DNA of 64,000 nucleotides from Lautropia dentalis (GCF_003892345.1 NZ_RRUE01000002.1:310001-374000); one strand, 5' to 3'. Counted from the first letter of the stretch, positions 38,163 through 47,539 are shown. Numbers and translations are program-made. The notes: generated by a model not told the origin, from the sequence alone.

Positions 38163-38985
38163 TGTCGCGGATTTTCGAGAACTCTTCGAGCAGGTGCGGC
38201 GCATCATCGATGCTCATGGCAAAGGACCACAGATAGCTGACCACCGCGTACAGATGGCCGGCATCGGCGTGACCGCGCAGCGTCAGCATGCCCAGCGTGA
38301 TGCCAAACAGCATGGCCAGTGTCACGCCAATCACGGCATAACTGATGGCTTCCCGGTTCGAAATTTTCACCCGCAGGCGTGACAGCAGGCCATAGTGCTT
38401 CGTCAGCAGACGGCTGTCGTAATGCTCGATGACGTGCACATCACGTTCGAGCCGGTTGTTGAGCCTGAAGTAGAGCCGGTCATTCACCCGCGAGTAGCGG
38501 GGCACCACCCCCATGAACACCAGCAGGATGACCAGACTGGTCACGCCGGACCAGAATTCGATGATCAGCAGCATGACCACCGCCCCCAGCACCGTAATGG
38601 TGGAGGTGAGCAGCGTCGGCAGGTGCTGTTCGAAGAAGTCCACCAGCTCGCGCGACAGGGCTGCACGGGCAGAAATGGTGGACACACGCTCCCCATCGGC
38701 ACGCTGCCGCAGAATGACCGGCACCACCATCTCGGCATAGATGCGTGTGAAGGTGCGGGTATCCACCGCGCGCCGGGCCGACCCCACCGTCCACATGACC
38801 AGCACCACGCCCGCATAGCCGAGTGCCTTCCAGAGGTTGCCCTCCAGCACCCCATTGATGGCAAAGCCCCCCAGAACCGGGTAGGTCACGAGCAACAGGT
38901 TTTCGGCCAGCACCAGCGAAAAGGTGCCCACGAGGCGGGCCTTGTGGGTGCGGGCGATCTGGATCAGGTTGTTGAAGACGCTCAT
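38134..38985 (-). CDS. ABC transporter six-transmembrane domain protein without ATPase
   Basis: 283 residues with about six hydrophobic segments arranged as in the membrane half of an exporter-type ABC protein. It ends soon after the sixth segment (S-F-A-M-S-I-D-D-A-P), with no Walker A, signature or Walker B sequence and no ATPase gene nearby. Proteins of this stand-alone kind are known but uncharacterised. A TAGAAT -10-like box lies at 39043-39038 on the minus strand. Confidence 0.85.
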   Translation of the reverse strand: MSVFNNLIQIARTHKARLVGTFSLVLAENLLLVTYPVLGGFAINGVLEGNLWKALGYAGVVLVMWTVGSARRAVDTRTFTRIYAEMVVPVILRQRADGERVSTISARAALSRELVDFFEQHLPTLLTSTITVLGAVVMLLIIEFWSGVTSLVILLVFMGVVPRYSRVNDRLYFRLNNRLERDVHVIEHYDSRLLTKHYGLLSRLRVKISNREAISYAVIGVTLAMLFGITLGMLTLRGHADAGHLYAVVSYLWSFAMSIDDAPHLLEEFSKIRDISERVRVED

Positions 38986-39246
38986 GGAAACGGTTCGGCG
39001 GATGGTGGAATACCGGGAGCAGGCTGCCGGGCGGGGAATTCTAGTCCGGTCAGGCCCATGATGGCGCTACCATGGACGCATGTCCGGAACCTGTTGTCCC
39101 CACGCTGCCCGTCAGAGCGGATCATGGATCCATTCGCCCCCACACCGGCCCCGCCATGTGCCGACGGGGCACACCACGCAGGCAAGGCTGGCTGCCCTGC
39201 CGGCAGGGCAGCGCTGGCAGCACCCTTTCTCCGATGGAGGCTTCCG
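38986..39246 (+). repeat. intergenic region with repeat copy B
   Basis: Holds GAACCTGTTGTCCCCACGC (about 39087-39105), which recurs near 63852, then the best-preserved dispersed repeat copy (about 39118-39195) with ATTCGCCCCC, CCATGTGCCGACG and CCACGCAGGCA. GGAGG precedes the Sel1 gene. Confidence 0.6.
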
Positions 39247-40035
39247 ATGTTTCACACATCACATCACCCTGCCCGTTCGTTCATCTGCTGCGCCGTGCTG
39301 CTCCTGCTGGGCGCCTGTTCCCGGCACGCCGTCATGCTCAATTCGAAGCCGCAGGTACTGAGCGCCCCGCCGTCCGCAACCCAGTCGGCCAGCGAAGCAG
39401 ACCAGCCGGGCATCCATGCGAACGCCGCGGGGCCCGACACCACGGAAGCCAGTGCGCCCTCCTGCACACCCGTTGCTGCAGACGGGGTCAAGGCGGTGCA
39501 TGCGACTCCGCCCGCCTCGCAGCAGCCCGATGATCCGCAGAAACAGAAGGCCCGCGCACTGCTGGATGCCGGCATTGCGGCGTACGACGCAGGGGATTAT
39601 GCAAGGGCGCTACCCCTTTTCGAACAGGCCGACGCAGCCGGCCACCTCAAGGCGCAGCGCTACATCGGCCTGATGTATCTGAATGGTCAGGGCGTTCAGG
39701 CCAGTCCGGACAGGGCGTTCAACGCCTTTCAGGCGGCCGCAGACCGTGGGGACATCACCTCGCAGTGCTGGCTGGGGCTGATGTACGAAAACGGCACGGG
39801 CACGTCACAGGACATGGCACAGGCCGTGAAGTGGTACGAGACATCGGCGCAACGCGGCGACCTGATTGCGGCACCGGCCATGACGGCACTGGGCCGGCTG
39901 TACGAATCCGGCAAGGGTGTGCCGCGCAATACCGGCACGGCCATCGGCTGGTATCGCAAGGCCGCCGCGACGGGTGAAAAGGATGCCATCGACGCGTTGC
40001 AGCGGCTGGACGCCGGTACGGGCACCAGGCACTGA
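39247..40035 (+). CDS. lipoprotein with Sel1-like repeats
   Basis: 262 residues from ATG 39247, preceded by GGAGG. Lipobox L-L-G-A-C (Cys about 24), a Ser/Ala/Pro/Thr linker to about 95, then a helical TPR-like start (A-R-A-L-L-D-A-G-I-A-A-Y-D-A-G-D-Y) and about three Sel1 repeats (Y-I-G-L-M-Y-L-N-G-Q-G-V, W-L-G-L-M-Y-E-N-G-T-G, L-G-R-L-Y-E-S-G-K-G-V). Sel1 proteins act as protein-binding scaffolds. Partner unknown. Confidence 0.9.
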   Translation: MFHTSHHPARSFICCAVLLLLGACSRHAVMLNSKPQVLSAPPSATQSASEADQPGIHANAAGPDTTEASAPSCTPVAADGVKAVHATPPASQQPDDPQKQKARALLDAGIAAYDAGDYARALPLFEQADAAGHLKAQRYIGLMYLNGQGVQASPDRAFNAFQAAADRGDITSQCWLGLMYENGTGTSQDMAQAVKWYETSAQRGDLIAAPAMTALGRLYESGKGVPRNTGTAIGWYRKAAATGEKDAIDALQRLDAGTGTRH

Positions 40036-40221
40036 CATGCCGTGGCCTTCCCCAACAGCGCGCGGATTCGGGGCCAGCCCTGGGAAAGCCCTTTTGGGCA
40101 CGCATGACTGTGTTGGCCGTGCCTTGAAGCCATCAAAGGATTCTGCGGCACGGTCGCCTTGTCCTGCACGCCCTGCAGGGGGGTTCGCAGGGACATGAGC
40201 CCACGACAGGCGCCAAGGACG

Positions 40222-41685
40222 CTAAGCGCTTCGTGCGCGCACCGCCGAAAAGGCGCGCCATGCGCTGAGCAGCGCCAGGACGGCCAGCACCAGCAGCAGC
40301 ACGAAGGCATACTGGCTGCCATGGCGGGTGCCCTCGGCCAGGCTTTGCGGATAATGTGCCTGGGTACCGGCCACGATGCTGGCAGCCACCGAGGTGCCCA
40401 CGGCCCCCGAGAGCTGCTGCAGCGTGTTGAGCACGGCATTGCCGTCGGCCGAAAGATCTGCGGGCAGCTGGCGCAGCCCATCGGTCATCATGTTGCCCAC
40501 GGCCAGCCCCTGGCCCGTTGCATACAGCGTATAGAAGCCCATGAACAGCACGGTGGTGAGCTGCAGGCCATATACGGCAAACAGCGCAAGCGACACGATG
40601 ATCACCACCGTACCCCCCAGAACCGGCCGTGGCGCACCCAGCCGGTCAAGCAGCCGGCCGGCAAAGGGCGCCATCAGCGCCCCCACGACACACCCCGGCA
40701 GCAGCAGCATGCCCGCCACGCGTGCCGACTGGCCATCCACCAGCTGGGAATAGTTGGGAATCAGATACCCCAGTGACAGCACGCAGAACTGGATCAGCAG
40801 GATGAACGCCAGGCTGAACACAAAGGCCTCGCGTCCGAACACCTCCAGCCGGATCAGGGGCGTTTCACTGCGCGCAGAACGGCGGCAGAACTGTGCGAGC
40901 GACAGGGCACTCAGGCCAAACAGCCCGCCCACCACGGAACTCATCCAGCCATGCGAGGCAGCCTGCTCGGTGGCGAAAATGAAGGCAGAAAATCCCACCA
41001 CCAGCAGGGCGTAATCGGCCACGGAAAAAGCCCCGTTTTCGGCCGCGCTGGCCGCTTCGTTGCCCTCGTGGTGAGATGCTGTCTGCTGCGTGCCCTGTGC
41101 AACGGATCCGGATGCTGGCTGGCGTACCGTTTTCACACCCAGCCCCAGCGACAGCAGCAGCACCGGCACCAGCATCCAGAAAATCACGCGCCAGCCATAG
41201 CTGTCGACGATCACGCCGCCCAGTACCGGACCCACGGCCGGCGCCATGGCGGTGATCAGCGAGCCCACCCCCATCAGCAGGCCCAGCCGGCTGGCCGGTG
41301 CCTGCCCCAGAATGATGTTGAACATCAGGGGCAACGCAATACCGGTGGCGGCCCCCTGTATCAGCCGCCCGGCCAGCAGCACCGAAAAGTGGGGTGCCAG
41401 CGCGCACAGCACGGTGGCGCCCAGAAACAGCAGGTTGGCCACCAGAAACAGCGCCTTCAGTGTATGGCGCCGCTTCAGAAAGGACGACAGCGGCACCACC
41501 AGGGCCAATGCCAGCAGATACCCGGTGGTGAGCCATTGCACGGTGGAAGTGCCGATGCCCAACTCACGCATCAGGGTGGGAAAGGTGACGTTCATGGCCG
41601 TCTCGCTCACCACCCCGGAAAACGACATCAGCCCGGTAGCCACGATGGCGGCCACCAGGCTGGGGCTGATTCTGTCCTGCTGCAT
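40222..41685 (-). CDS. DHA2-type MFS exporter (EmrB-like)
   Basis: 487 residues with about 14 membrane segments. V-Q-W-L-T-T-G-Y-L-L-A and P-L-S-S-F-L-K-R-R are DHA2 marks; P-A-V-G-P-V-L-G-G-V-I-V lies in segment five. GGAG precedes the start. No membrane-fusion protein gene (emrA) lies next to it. A CATAAT -10-like box lies just upstream on the minus strand. Confidence 0.93.
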   Translation of the reverse strand: MQQDRISPSLVAAIVATGLMSFSGVVSETAMNVTFPTLMRELGIGTSTVQWLTTGYLLALALVVPLSSFLKRRHTLKALFLVANLLFLGATVLCALAPHFSVLLAGRLIQGAATGIALPLMFNIILGQAPASRLGLLMGVGSLITAMAPAVGPVLGGVIVDSYGWRVIFWMLVPVLLLSLGLGVKTVRQPASGSVAQGTQQTASHHEGNEAASAAENGAFSVADYALLVVGFSAFIFATEQAASHGWMSSVVGGLFGLSALSLAQFCRRSARSETPLIRLEVFGREAFVFSLAFILLIQFCVLSLGYLIPNYSQLVDGQSARVAGMLLLPGCVVGALMAPFAGRLLDRLGAPRPVLGGTVVIIVSLALFAVYGLQLTTVLFMGFYTLYATGQGLAVGNMMTDGLRQLPADLSADGNAVLNTLQQLSGAVGTSVAASIVAGTQAHYPQSLAEGTRHGSQYAFVLLLVLAVLALLSAWRAFSAVRARSA

Positions 41686-41746
41686 GCTTCACTCCACGGG
41701 TAGGCCAGTACACATTATGGGCCCCCAAAAGCATCGCAGGAAACCG

Positions 41747-43273
41747 TCACCCCCGGCGCTGGCGGAATATCCATTCGCGCACCGGGGCGATGTCGTACGC
41801 GTATTGCCAGGTGGCCGTGTGCCCCGAGGCGCCGCCTGCATTGGCCTGCGCTTCCGTTTTGAACACCGAGCCTTTGGTGAAGGACACGAAATTGATGTTG
41901 GCCCCTCTTGCATCCATGCGCCGGAAAGCGGCCAGAAATTCGGCGGGCGTCCACTGGGCATTCCATTCGCCCCGGGCCACCCTGGCGCCGTATTCGGCCA
42001 GTTTTTCCACGATGGCCGTCTGGCCGGGGTACGCCTTGGCATCATCCTGCGAGACAGTGATCCACCATTTCACGCCGGCCATGTTCTGCGTGATCAGGTC
42101 GGCATTCCACTGGCAGGCAACCAGATACGAGGCAGCAAAGAAATCTGGATACTTGATGTTCATGGCAATGGACATCATGCCGCCGCCCGACTGGCCGGTG
42201 GTGTAGATACGGTTTTCGTCGATGGGCAGGTCACTGGTCAGCTGCCTGACCAGGTTGATGGTGGCATCCAGATAGCCGGAGGTTCTGTTGTCGTCGTCGG
42301 CGATGATCTCGTCGAACTGCGGGGCCAGCACGAAGCACGGGTTGCGCGACTGGGCCTCGGGCCGCGCCCAGGCAATGGCGCCATCGCCCTGATAGAGCGT
42401 GGCTTCGACATTGCTGCCGGTCACGCCCGCATCGTGCATGAACAGCACCAGCGGATAGCGCTGGCCGGCCCGGCGGTTGCGGGGGGCAAACAGGTTGTAG
42501 CGCACCGTCTTGCCGGTGGCTTCATCCCGGTATTCGAAGTGCTGGAAATCGTCGAACACACGGTTGACGGCGCGGGAGGTGGTGAGCGTCTGCGCACTCC
42601 CCTGACCGTTTGAAGGCTCCACGATCACCGTGGCACGGGCAGCCTTGAGCGTGGGGGCGGCTTCCTGTTTTTCGCCGGCATTGCCGGGACCTTTACCCGC
42701 ATCGGCTGCCGCCGTATTGCCGGAGGCGGTACCGGACGCATTGCCTGCCCCGATGCCCGCAGCGTTGCCGGATGCGGCACCGGACGCACTGCCCGCTCCG
42801 GCACCGGCAGCGTTGCCAGATGCTGCACCGGACGCACTACCTGCCCCAGTGACGGCAGCATTGCCGGATGCTTCGTCTGCGTTCTGGCCAGCCGCTGCGC
42901 TGGCGTCTTTTCCAGCCGGCGGGTGCTTGACCACCAGCAGGGCACCGGCTTCGTCGGGGTTCAGCTCGATGACCACATAGCGCCCCGAACGGTAGGGCGT
43001 ACCCGCGGGCGTACGGCTGACATAGACCTCGCGGATGGTGCGACCTTCCACGCGGTAGTCCGCCGCCTTGATCTGGGCCGCATTGACGGGACGGCGGTAT
43101 TCGACCGATACGCCCATCAACCGCATGCCGTCGCCATAGACCTCGGTGATGGCGGTGGCATTGTCGGCAGGATTGTCCTGTTCACGGGCCTGTACGGACA
43201 GGCTGAGGGAAGCAGTGGCTCCGGCGGCGGCGACACCCGCGGCAGTGACCAGAAATTCGCGGCGGTTGGGCAT
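41747..43273 (-). CDS. Tat-exported esterase with a 16-residue repeat linker
   Basis: 508 residues from ATG 43273. N-R-R-E-F-L-V-T-A-A-G is a twin-arginine signal. Residues about 45-120 look like an Ig-like N-terminal domain. A linker then carries three and a half 16-residue repeats (G-N-A-A-x-x-G-A-G-S-A-S-G-A-A-S). The catalytic domain follows with Y-P-L-V-L-F-M-H-D-A-G, nucleophile G-Q-S-G-G-G, and H in G-H-T-A-T-W, resembling polyhydroxybutyrate-depolymerase-like esterases. The substrate is unknown. Confidence 0.87.
   Translation of the reverse strand: MPNRREFLVTAAGVAAAGATASLSLSVQAREQDNPADNATAITEVYGDGMRLMGVSVEYRRPVNAAQIKAADYRVEGRTIREVYVSRTPAGTPYRSGRYVVIELNPDEAGALLVVKHPPAGKDASAAAGQNADEASGNAAVTGAGSASGAASGNAAGAGAGSASGAASGNAAGIGAGNASGTASGNTAAADAGKGPGNAGEKQEAAPTLKAARATVIVEPSNGQGSAQTLTTSRAVNRVFDDFQHFEYRDEATGKTVRYNLFAPRNRRAGQRYPLVLFMHDAGVTGSNVEATLYQGDGAIAWARPEAQSRNPCFVLAPQFDEIIADDDNRTSGYLDATINLVRQLTSDLPIDENRIYTTGQSGGGMMSIAMNIKYPDFFAASYLVACQWNADLITQNMAGVKWWITVSQDDAKAYPGQTAIVEKLAEYGARVARGEWNAQWTPAEFLAAFRRMDARGANINFVSFTKGSVFKTEAQANAGGASGHTATWQYAYDIAPVREWIFRQRRG
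42695..42865 (-). repeat. 48-bp in-frame tandem repeat in the esterase gene
   Basis: About 3.5 copies of a 48-base unit encoding a Gly/Ala/Ser/Asn linker. Copy number could vary without shifting the frame. Confidence 0.8.
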
Positions 43274-43626
43274 GGAACGGCTCCTGAAAAACAACGTCTT
43301 GACAGTATGCCAGCCACCCCGCCGGGCGGGCCTTCGCAGACATCACACGTCCCGTGGCCGGGCAGATACGTGGCATGCGCGCAACGACAGACGGTACTTC
43401 ACGCCCTGTGGGAGGGCACGGGGACGAATGAGTCCATCAAACACCCCCAGGGTCAACGGCGGAAACGCTCAATACAGCCGGCAATGCTCAATATGGTCAG
43501 CAATGATCAATACAGGCGGAAATGGTCAATACGTCCTGAACCCTCATTCAACAATGAACATCGCCATCTGGTCAGTGGCCGTTCCTATAATGGCCTCAGA
43601 TATTTCCTCCCCTCCCCACGCTCCCA
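43274..43626. other. divergent control region with repeats
   Basis: It holds an inverted copy of the dispersed repeat (about 43404-43436, with GGACGAATGAGTCC), the 19-bp array, and a TATAAT box (43586-43591) before the MBL-fold gene. No gene seen. Confidence 0.55.
43460..43535 (+). repeat. four tandem 19-bp repeats
   Basis: Four exact-length copies (43460, 43479, 43498, 43517) of a unit close to CGGCAATGCTCAATACAGC. The third starts CAG and the last ends CGTC. The array lies about 50 bases upstream of a TATAAT box, suggesting a set of protein-binding sites (iterons or operators). Confidence 0.85.
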
Positions 43627-44781
43627 ATGACTTTCATCCTTTCCGTCCTCAAATGGCTCACCCTGTTTGCCCTCGTCCTGTGGGGAATCTACTGGGCCTA
43701 CATGAAGTTCAATCCGGTGTTCGGTGGCACGCCGGATGCGGCCAGCATGGCACGCATCCAGCAGTCCCGGGCCTTTGCCGGCGAGGTGTTCCACAACCTC
43801 ACGCCCACCACACTGCAGACCAGCGAAGGCGAGCCGATGACGCTGTGGTCGTGGATGAACAACTATTTTCTGCCGCCCACCGGCAAGAACCCCACCGAAC
43901 CGCTGCCCAGCCGGGCGCTGGACACCGCAGCCCTGAAGGATGGCTCGCTGGCCTGGTTCGGGCATTCATCGGTGCTGTTCCAGACGGCAGGCAAGCGTTT
44001 TCTGGTGGATCCGGTGTTCTATCGGGCCACGCCGCTGCCCTTTGGCGGCCAGCCGTTCCGGCAGAAACATCCCACACTGCCGCCCAATCTGCCGCCGCTG
44101 GATGCCGTACTGATTTCACATGACCATTATGACCATCTGGACATGCGGGCCATCAGGGAGCTGGCACCGAAGGTGGGGCACTTCTATGTGCCGCTGGGTG
44201 TGAAGGCGCATCTGCAGCGCTGGGGCATTCCCGACGGGAAGATCACGGAAATGGACCAGCTGGAAACAGCCGGGCTGGGCGACGTGAAGCTGACACTGAC
44301 CTGGTCACGCCATTTCAGTGGCCGCACCTTCGACGGGCGCAACAAAACGCTGTGGGGCTCGTGGGTGGTGAAATCGCCGGGCTTTTCGCTGTTCTTCAAC
44401 GGCGACAGCGGCTACGACAAACACTTCCGCATGATCGGCGAACAGTTCGGGCCGTTCGACATCGTGCTGATGGAAAACGGCGCCTACAACGGCAACTGGG
44501 CGCAGATTCACATGAAGCCCGAGCAGTCGGTGCAGGCCGCGCTGAATGTGCGCGCCCGGCTGGTACTGCCCATTCACTGGGGCAAGTACGATCTGGCCTT
44601 CCACGAGTGGCGCGAACCCATCGAGCGCTTCATGGCCGAATACCGGCGGCTGATGCATCCGGCCGATGGCAAACTGCCCACCTTCGATGGCCAGCCGATG
44701 AAGGTGACCACGCCGCTGCCGGGTGAGGTCTTCAGCATCGGCCAGCCGCCACAGACGGACTGGTGGAAAGAGGCCAAATGA
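43627..44781 (+). CDS. membrane-anchored metallo-beta-lactamase-fold hydrolase (NAPE-PLD-like)
   Basis: 384 residues. An N-terminal hydrophobic segment (3-25) anchors it. The metal site is S-H-D-H-Y-D-H-L-D, with further ligands in W-S-R-H-F-S-G-R, F-N-G-D-S-G-Y and I-H-W-G-K. G-S-L-A-W-F-G-H-S-S-V-L-F matches the N-acylphosphatidylethanolamine phospholipase-D-like/UlaG group (L-ascorbate-6-P lactonase relatives). A phospholipid role is possible, not proved. Confidence 0.9.
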   Translation: MTFILSVLKWLTLFALVLWGIYWAYMKFNPVFGGTPDAASMARIQQSRAFAGEVFHNLTPTTLQTSEGEPMTLWSWMNNYFLPPTGKNPTEPLPSRALDTAALKDGSLAWFGHSSVLFQTAGKRFLVDPVFYRATPLPFGGQPFRQKHPTLPPNLPPLDAVLISHDHYDHLDMRAIRELAPKVGHFYVPLGVKAHLQRWGIPDGKITEMDQLETAGLGDVKLTLTWSRHFSGRTFDGRNKTLWGSWVVKSPGFSLFFNGDSGYDKHFRMIGEQFGPFDIVLMENGAYNGNWAQIHMKPEQSVQAALNVRARLVLPIHWGKYDLAFHEWREPIERFMAEYRRLMHPADGKLPTFDGQPMKVTTPLPGEVFSIGQPPQTDWWKEAK

Positions 44782-44810
44782 CCGTCACTCGCCTCCGGGC
44801 AAGTGCTGTT

Positions 44811-45335
44811 TCAGAACGCCTGCTGTATCCAGTTCATCCGGCCGGCCTCGAAGGCCACGACATCGAAGCGGCACGGCGGCCAGCCGTGGCTGCCACAGTG
44901 CGCCTGCATCCAGAGCTGGGCAGCGCGAATGATGCGCTGCTGCTTGCGGCCATCGATGCTGCCGGCGGCCCCACCCCAGCCCAGCGAGGCACGGGCACGT
45001 ACCTCGACGAACACGATGATGGGCCCCTCCCGCATGACGAGGTCGATCTCGCCCAGCTTGTAGCGCACGTTGGCCGCAATGAACACCAGGCCTGCCTGCT
45101 CCAGGATGCTCCGTGCCCGCCGTTCGGCCTTCTGGCCCGCTCGCTGGCGGGGAGTTTGAGGCGATGCAACGGCCATGGCTGGCCCACCCGACATCGGCAT
45201 GGCATGGCGGGGCAGCGGCGCAGGGTCAGCCGATAGCGCTGTATCCATGGCCTTGGCCATCGCGGCAGCCGCCACGGCACGGCGCCTTCTCGGCAGGGCG
45301 GGTTGCATGTTCGTGAAATTGTCGCCGTTTTCCAC
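44811..45335 (-). CDS. yraN: YraN/UPF0102 family nuclease-like protein
   Basis: 174 residues (ATG 45308 is an alternative start). The conserved part begins near residue 60 (R-Q-R-A-G-Q-K-A-E-R-R-A) and contains G-E-I-D-L-V-M-R and V-F-V-E-V-R-A-R, the restriction-endonuclease-like core. The final R-F-D-V-V-A-F is typical. The first 55 residues are an Ala/Pro/Met-rich extension not seen in usual homologues of about 120. The gene sits near rsmI, its common partner. Confidence 0.92.
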   Translation of the reverse strand: MENGDNFTNMQPALPRRRRAVAAAAMAKAMDTALSADPAPLPRHAMPMSGGPAMAVASPQTPRQRAGQKAERRARSILEQAGLVFIAANVRYKLGEIDLVMREGPIIVFVEVRARASLGWGGAAGSIDGRKQQRIIRAAQLWMQAHCGSHGWPPCRFDVVAFEAGRMNWIQQAF

Positions 45336-45348
45336 TGCGGATACTCAC

Positions 45349-45371
45349 AAAAAGGGCGGCATCTGCCGCCC
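45349..45371 (-). terminator. rho-independent terminator of the LppC-like gene
   Basis: On the minus strand GGGCGGCA pairs with TGCCGCCC (45371-45364, 45361-45354), followed by five T. It separates the LppC-like gene from yraN. Confidence 0.85.
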
Positions 45372-45472
45372 GTGGCGGGAAGGGCTACCTTAGCAAAGCC
45401 CCCCACCTGTCTGAAGTATCCGCTGCCGAACGGTTTGCCACAGCCCTGTACCGGCTGCACGCCTGCTGCACT

Positions 45473-46552
45473 TCAGATGGCCACCGGCACACCGTTGCGG
45501 TATTCGGCCGGGACCAGCGTCCGCTCGATGACGGGATAGCTGCCGTCGTAACGCAGCTTGCCGGTCAGGCCCTGCATGTCGAGGGTGGTGGCACCGCTGA
45601 ACATTTCGCGGCCGATGCGCAGGGCGTCGATGCCCAGGGCGTAGAGGCGCTTCATTTCGAGGCTGAAATCATCCGGCGGTGCGGCAAAGCCCTGGGCACC
45701 AAAGCTCTGCGGCTGGATGATGCCGGGCATTTCCACCAGTTTCACACCGTCCAGCTCCGGAATGGGGTTGTTGGCGTCCGGCCCGCCGATGGAGAGCTGC
45801 GAGGTACCGAAGGCCGGTTTGCCCTTGCCGGTGAGCAGGCGCACCGGCCTGGCCAGATGTGAGGCCATGGACAGGAAGTAGAAGTCACCCTGCTCTTTTT
45901 TGGCCACTTCACGGAATTTGTAAAGGGCGCTTTCTTCCAGCTCGATGGGCAGGTCGGCCTCGCCGCCCTGGGCAAGCCACTGGCCATGGAAGACGGCGGC
46001 AGCGCGGCGGCCCACCTGGTTGGCGGCGGTGATGATGATGGCCCGCGGTGCCTTGCGGCTGCTGGCCTGTTTGCGCATGTTCTGGAAGGCCAGATCAGCC
46101 ACCTGTACGGCTTCCTGTTCGGCACCGATGGAAAAGACCAGCACGTTCCAGGGCACACTGCCGTCGCCTTCGAACTGGTTGAGCGCCAGGGTGGTGATGG
46201 GCACCTCGCCAAAGCCGGCCAGTGCAGCCGTACCATTGCGGGTGAGCGGCCCGATGACCAGCGAAGTCCCCCGGCGCAGCATGCCCTGATAGGCGGCGGT
46301 GAGCTGTTTGGGCGATTCGTCGGTTTCGTAGATGTCGATGGCATAGCCGGAGGGCAGCCGCCTGAAGGCGGTCTCGATGCCGGCCTTCAGGGCCTGCGAG
46401 GCCCGTCCGAAGGTCTTGCCGGACTTGGGTAACAATAGTCCGATCCGGTCCACGCCGGCAGCGCGCACCAGTCCGGGCCATCCGGTCGTGCCCAGTGCCA
46501 CCGCCCCTGCCGTTGCCAGGGTCCCCTTCATCCAGTCTCGACGCTGCATCAT
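45473..46552 (-). CDS. LppC/LpoA-like periplasmic protein (penicillin-binding protein activator)
   Basis: 359 residues from ATG 46552 or 46549. It starts Q-R-R-D-W-M-K-G-T-L-A-T-A-G, a possible twin-arginine signal, followed by a periplasmic-binding fold: I-G-L-L-L-P-K-S-G-K-T-F-G-R-A, V-I-G-P-L-T-R-N-G, F-Y-F-L-S-M-A-S-H. In gammaproteobacteria LpoA activates PBP1A; the N-terminal TPR part of LpoA is absent here. Its start overlaps that of the divergent rsmI gene, so one of the two starts may be further in. Confidence 0.85.
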   Translation of the reverse strand: MMQRRDWMKGTLATAGAVALGTTGWPGLVRAAGVDRIGLLLPKSGKTFGRASQALKAGIETAFRRLPSGYAIDIYETDESPKQLTAAYQGMLRRGTSLVIGPLTRNGTAALAGFGEVPITTLALNQFEGDGSVPWNVLVFSIGAEQEAVQVADLAFQNMRKQASSRKAPRAIIITAANQVGRRAAAVFHGQWLAQGGEADLPIELEESALYKFREVAKKEQGDFYFLSMASHLARPVRLLTGKGKPAFGTSQLSIGGPDANNPIPELDGVKLVEMPGIIQPQSFGAQGFAAPPDDFSLEMKRLYALGIDALRIGREMFSGATTLDMQGLTGKLRYDGSYPVIERTLVPAEYRNGVPVAI

Positions 46553-47513
46553 GCCCTCATGCCAGTTAGCCGGCCCTGCCGGTTCCGGGGAGCACACCGT
46601 CCACTCGGCCGACGGTTCTTCCCCTGTGTATCCAACGCTTGCCGCTGCATTATATGTAGTGGCCACGCCCATCGGAAACCTCGAAGATATCAGCAACCGG
46701 GCCGCACGGACGCTGCGGGCCGCCACATGGATTGCCGCCGAGGACACCCGCAGCAGCCGGCCGCTGCTGCAGTCGCTGGGTATCGGTCACGCACGCACGC
46801 TGGCCCTGCACGCACACAACGAGGCCAGCCAGACCGGAAGACTGCTGGACCTGATCCGCGACGGCGCATCGATTGCCCTTATCACGGATGCGGGTACGCC
46901 GGGTCTCAGTGACCCGGGAGCGCTGCTGGTAGCGGCGGCACACGAGGCCGGCCTGATGGTTGTACCGGTGCCGGGCGCCAGTGCGGCCACCACACTGCTC
47001 AGTGCGGCGGGGCTGCCGGGCGGGCGCTTTTTCTTCGAGGGATTTCTGCCCACGCGCTCGAAGCCGCGTGCGGAGCGGCTCGAAACGCTGGCGGCCTCCG
47101 GACAGGCGTTCATGCTGTTCGAGGCACCGCATCGCATCGAGGCGCTGGCCAGTGAGCTGTGCAGCCTGCCGGGCGCACTGCCCGCCAACGGCACTGCAGG
47201 GCGCGAGGTGGTGATCGGCCGGGAGCTGACCAAGCGCTTCGAACAGATCGTGCGGATGCCGCTGGCAGCACTGCCGGACTGGCTGGCGGCAGACGAAAAT
47301 CATCGCCGGGGTGAGTTCGCACTGCTGGTGTTCGGGCCTCCTGCCGATGGGGAACACGAAGGCGGCAAGTCCTCACTTACATCATTGGGACTCAAGGCCA
47401 TGCAGCTGCTGTCGGAGGCGATGCCCCCCCGGCAGGCAGCCAAACTGGCAGCGCGCATCAGCGGTGATGCGGCCGATGCGCTGTACCAGGCGCAGTTGGC
47501 CAGAAAGAAGTGA
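46551..47513 (+). CDS. rsmI: 16S rRNA 2'-O-methyltransferase RsmI (C1402)
   Basis: About 320 residues from ATG 46551; a GTG at 46626 just before the conserved start is a good alternative. A-L-Y-V-V-A-T-P-I-G-N-L-E-D-I-S, E-D-T-R-S-S, I-T-D-A-G-T-P-G-L-S-D-P-G and V-P-V-P-G-A-S-A are the tetrapyrrole-methylase-fold signature of RsmI. G-F-L-P-T-R and F-E-A-P-H-R-I also match. It methylates the ribose of C1402 in the ribosomal P site. Confidence 0.95.
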   Translation: MPSCQLAGPAGSGEHTVHSADGSSPVYPTLAAALYVVATPIGNLEDISNRAARTLRAATWIAAEDTRSSRPLLQSLGIGHARTLALHAHNEASQTGRLLDLIRDGASIALITDAGTPGLSDPGALLVAAAHEAGLMVVPVPGASAATTLLSAAGLPGGRFFFEGFLPTRSKPRAERLETLAASGQAFMLFEAPHRIEALASELCSLPGALPANGTAGREVVIGRELTKRFEQIVRMPLAALPDWLAADENHRRGEFALLVFGPPADGEHEGGKSSLTSLGLKAMQLLSEAMPPRQAAKLAARISGDAADALYQAQLARKK

Positions 47514-47539
47514 GCATGTGCCCACTTCCCTTACCAATG

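Noticed and set aside
43460-43535. Possible CRISPR array
   Set aside because: The 19-base units are directly adjacent with no spacers, and there are no cas genes.
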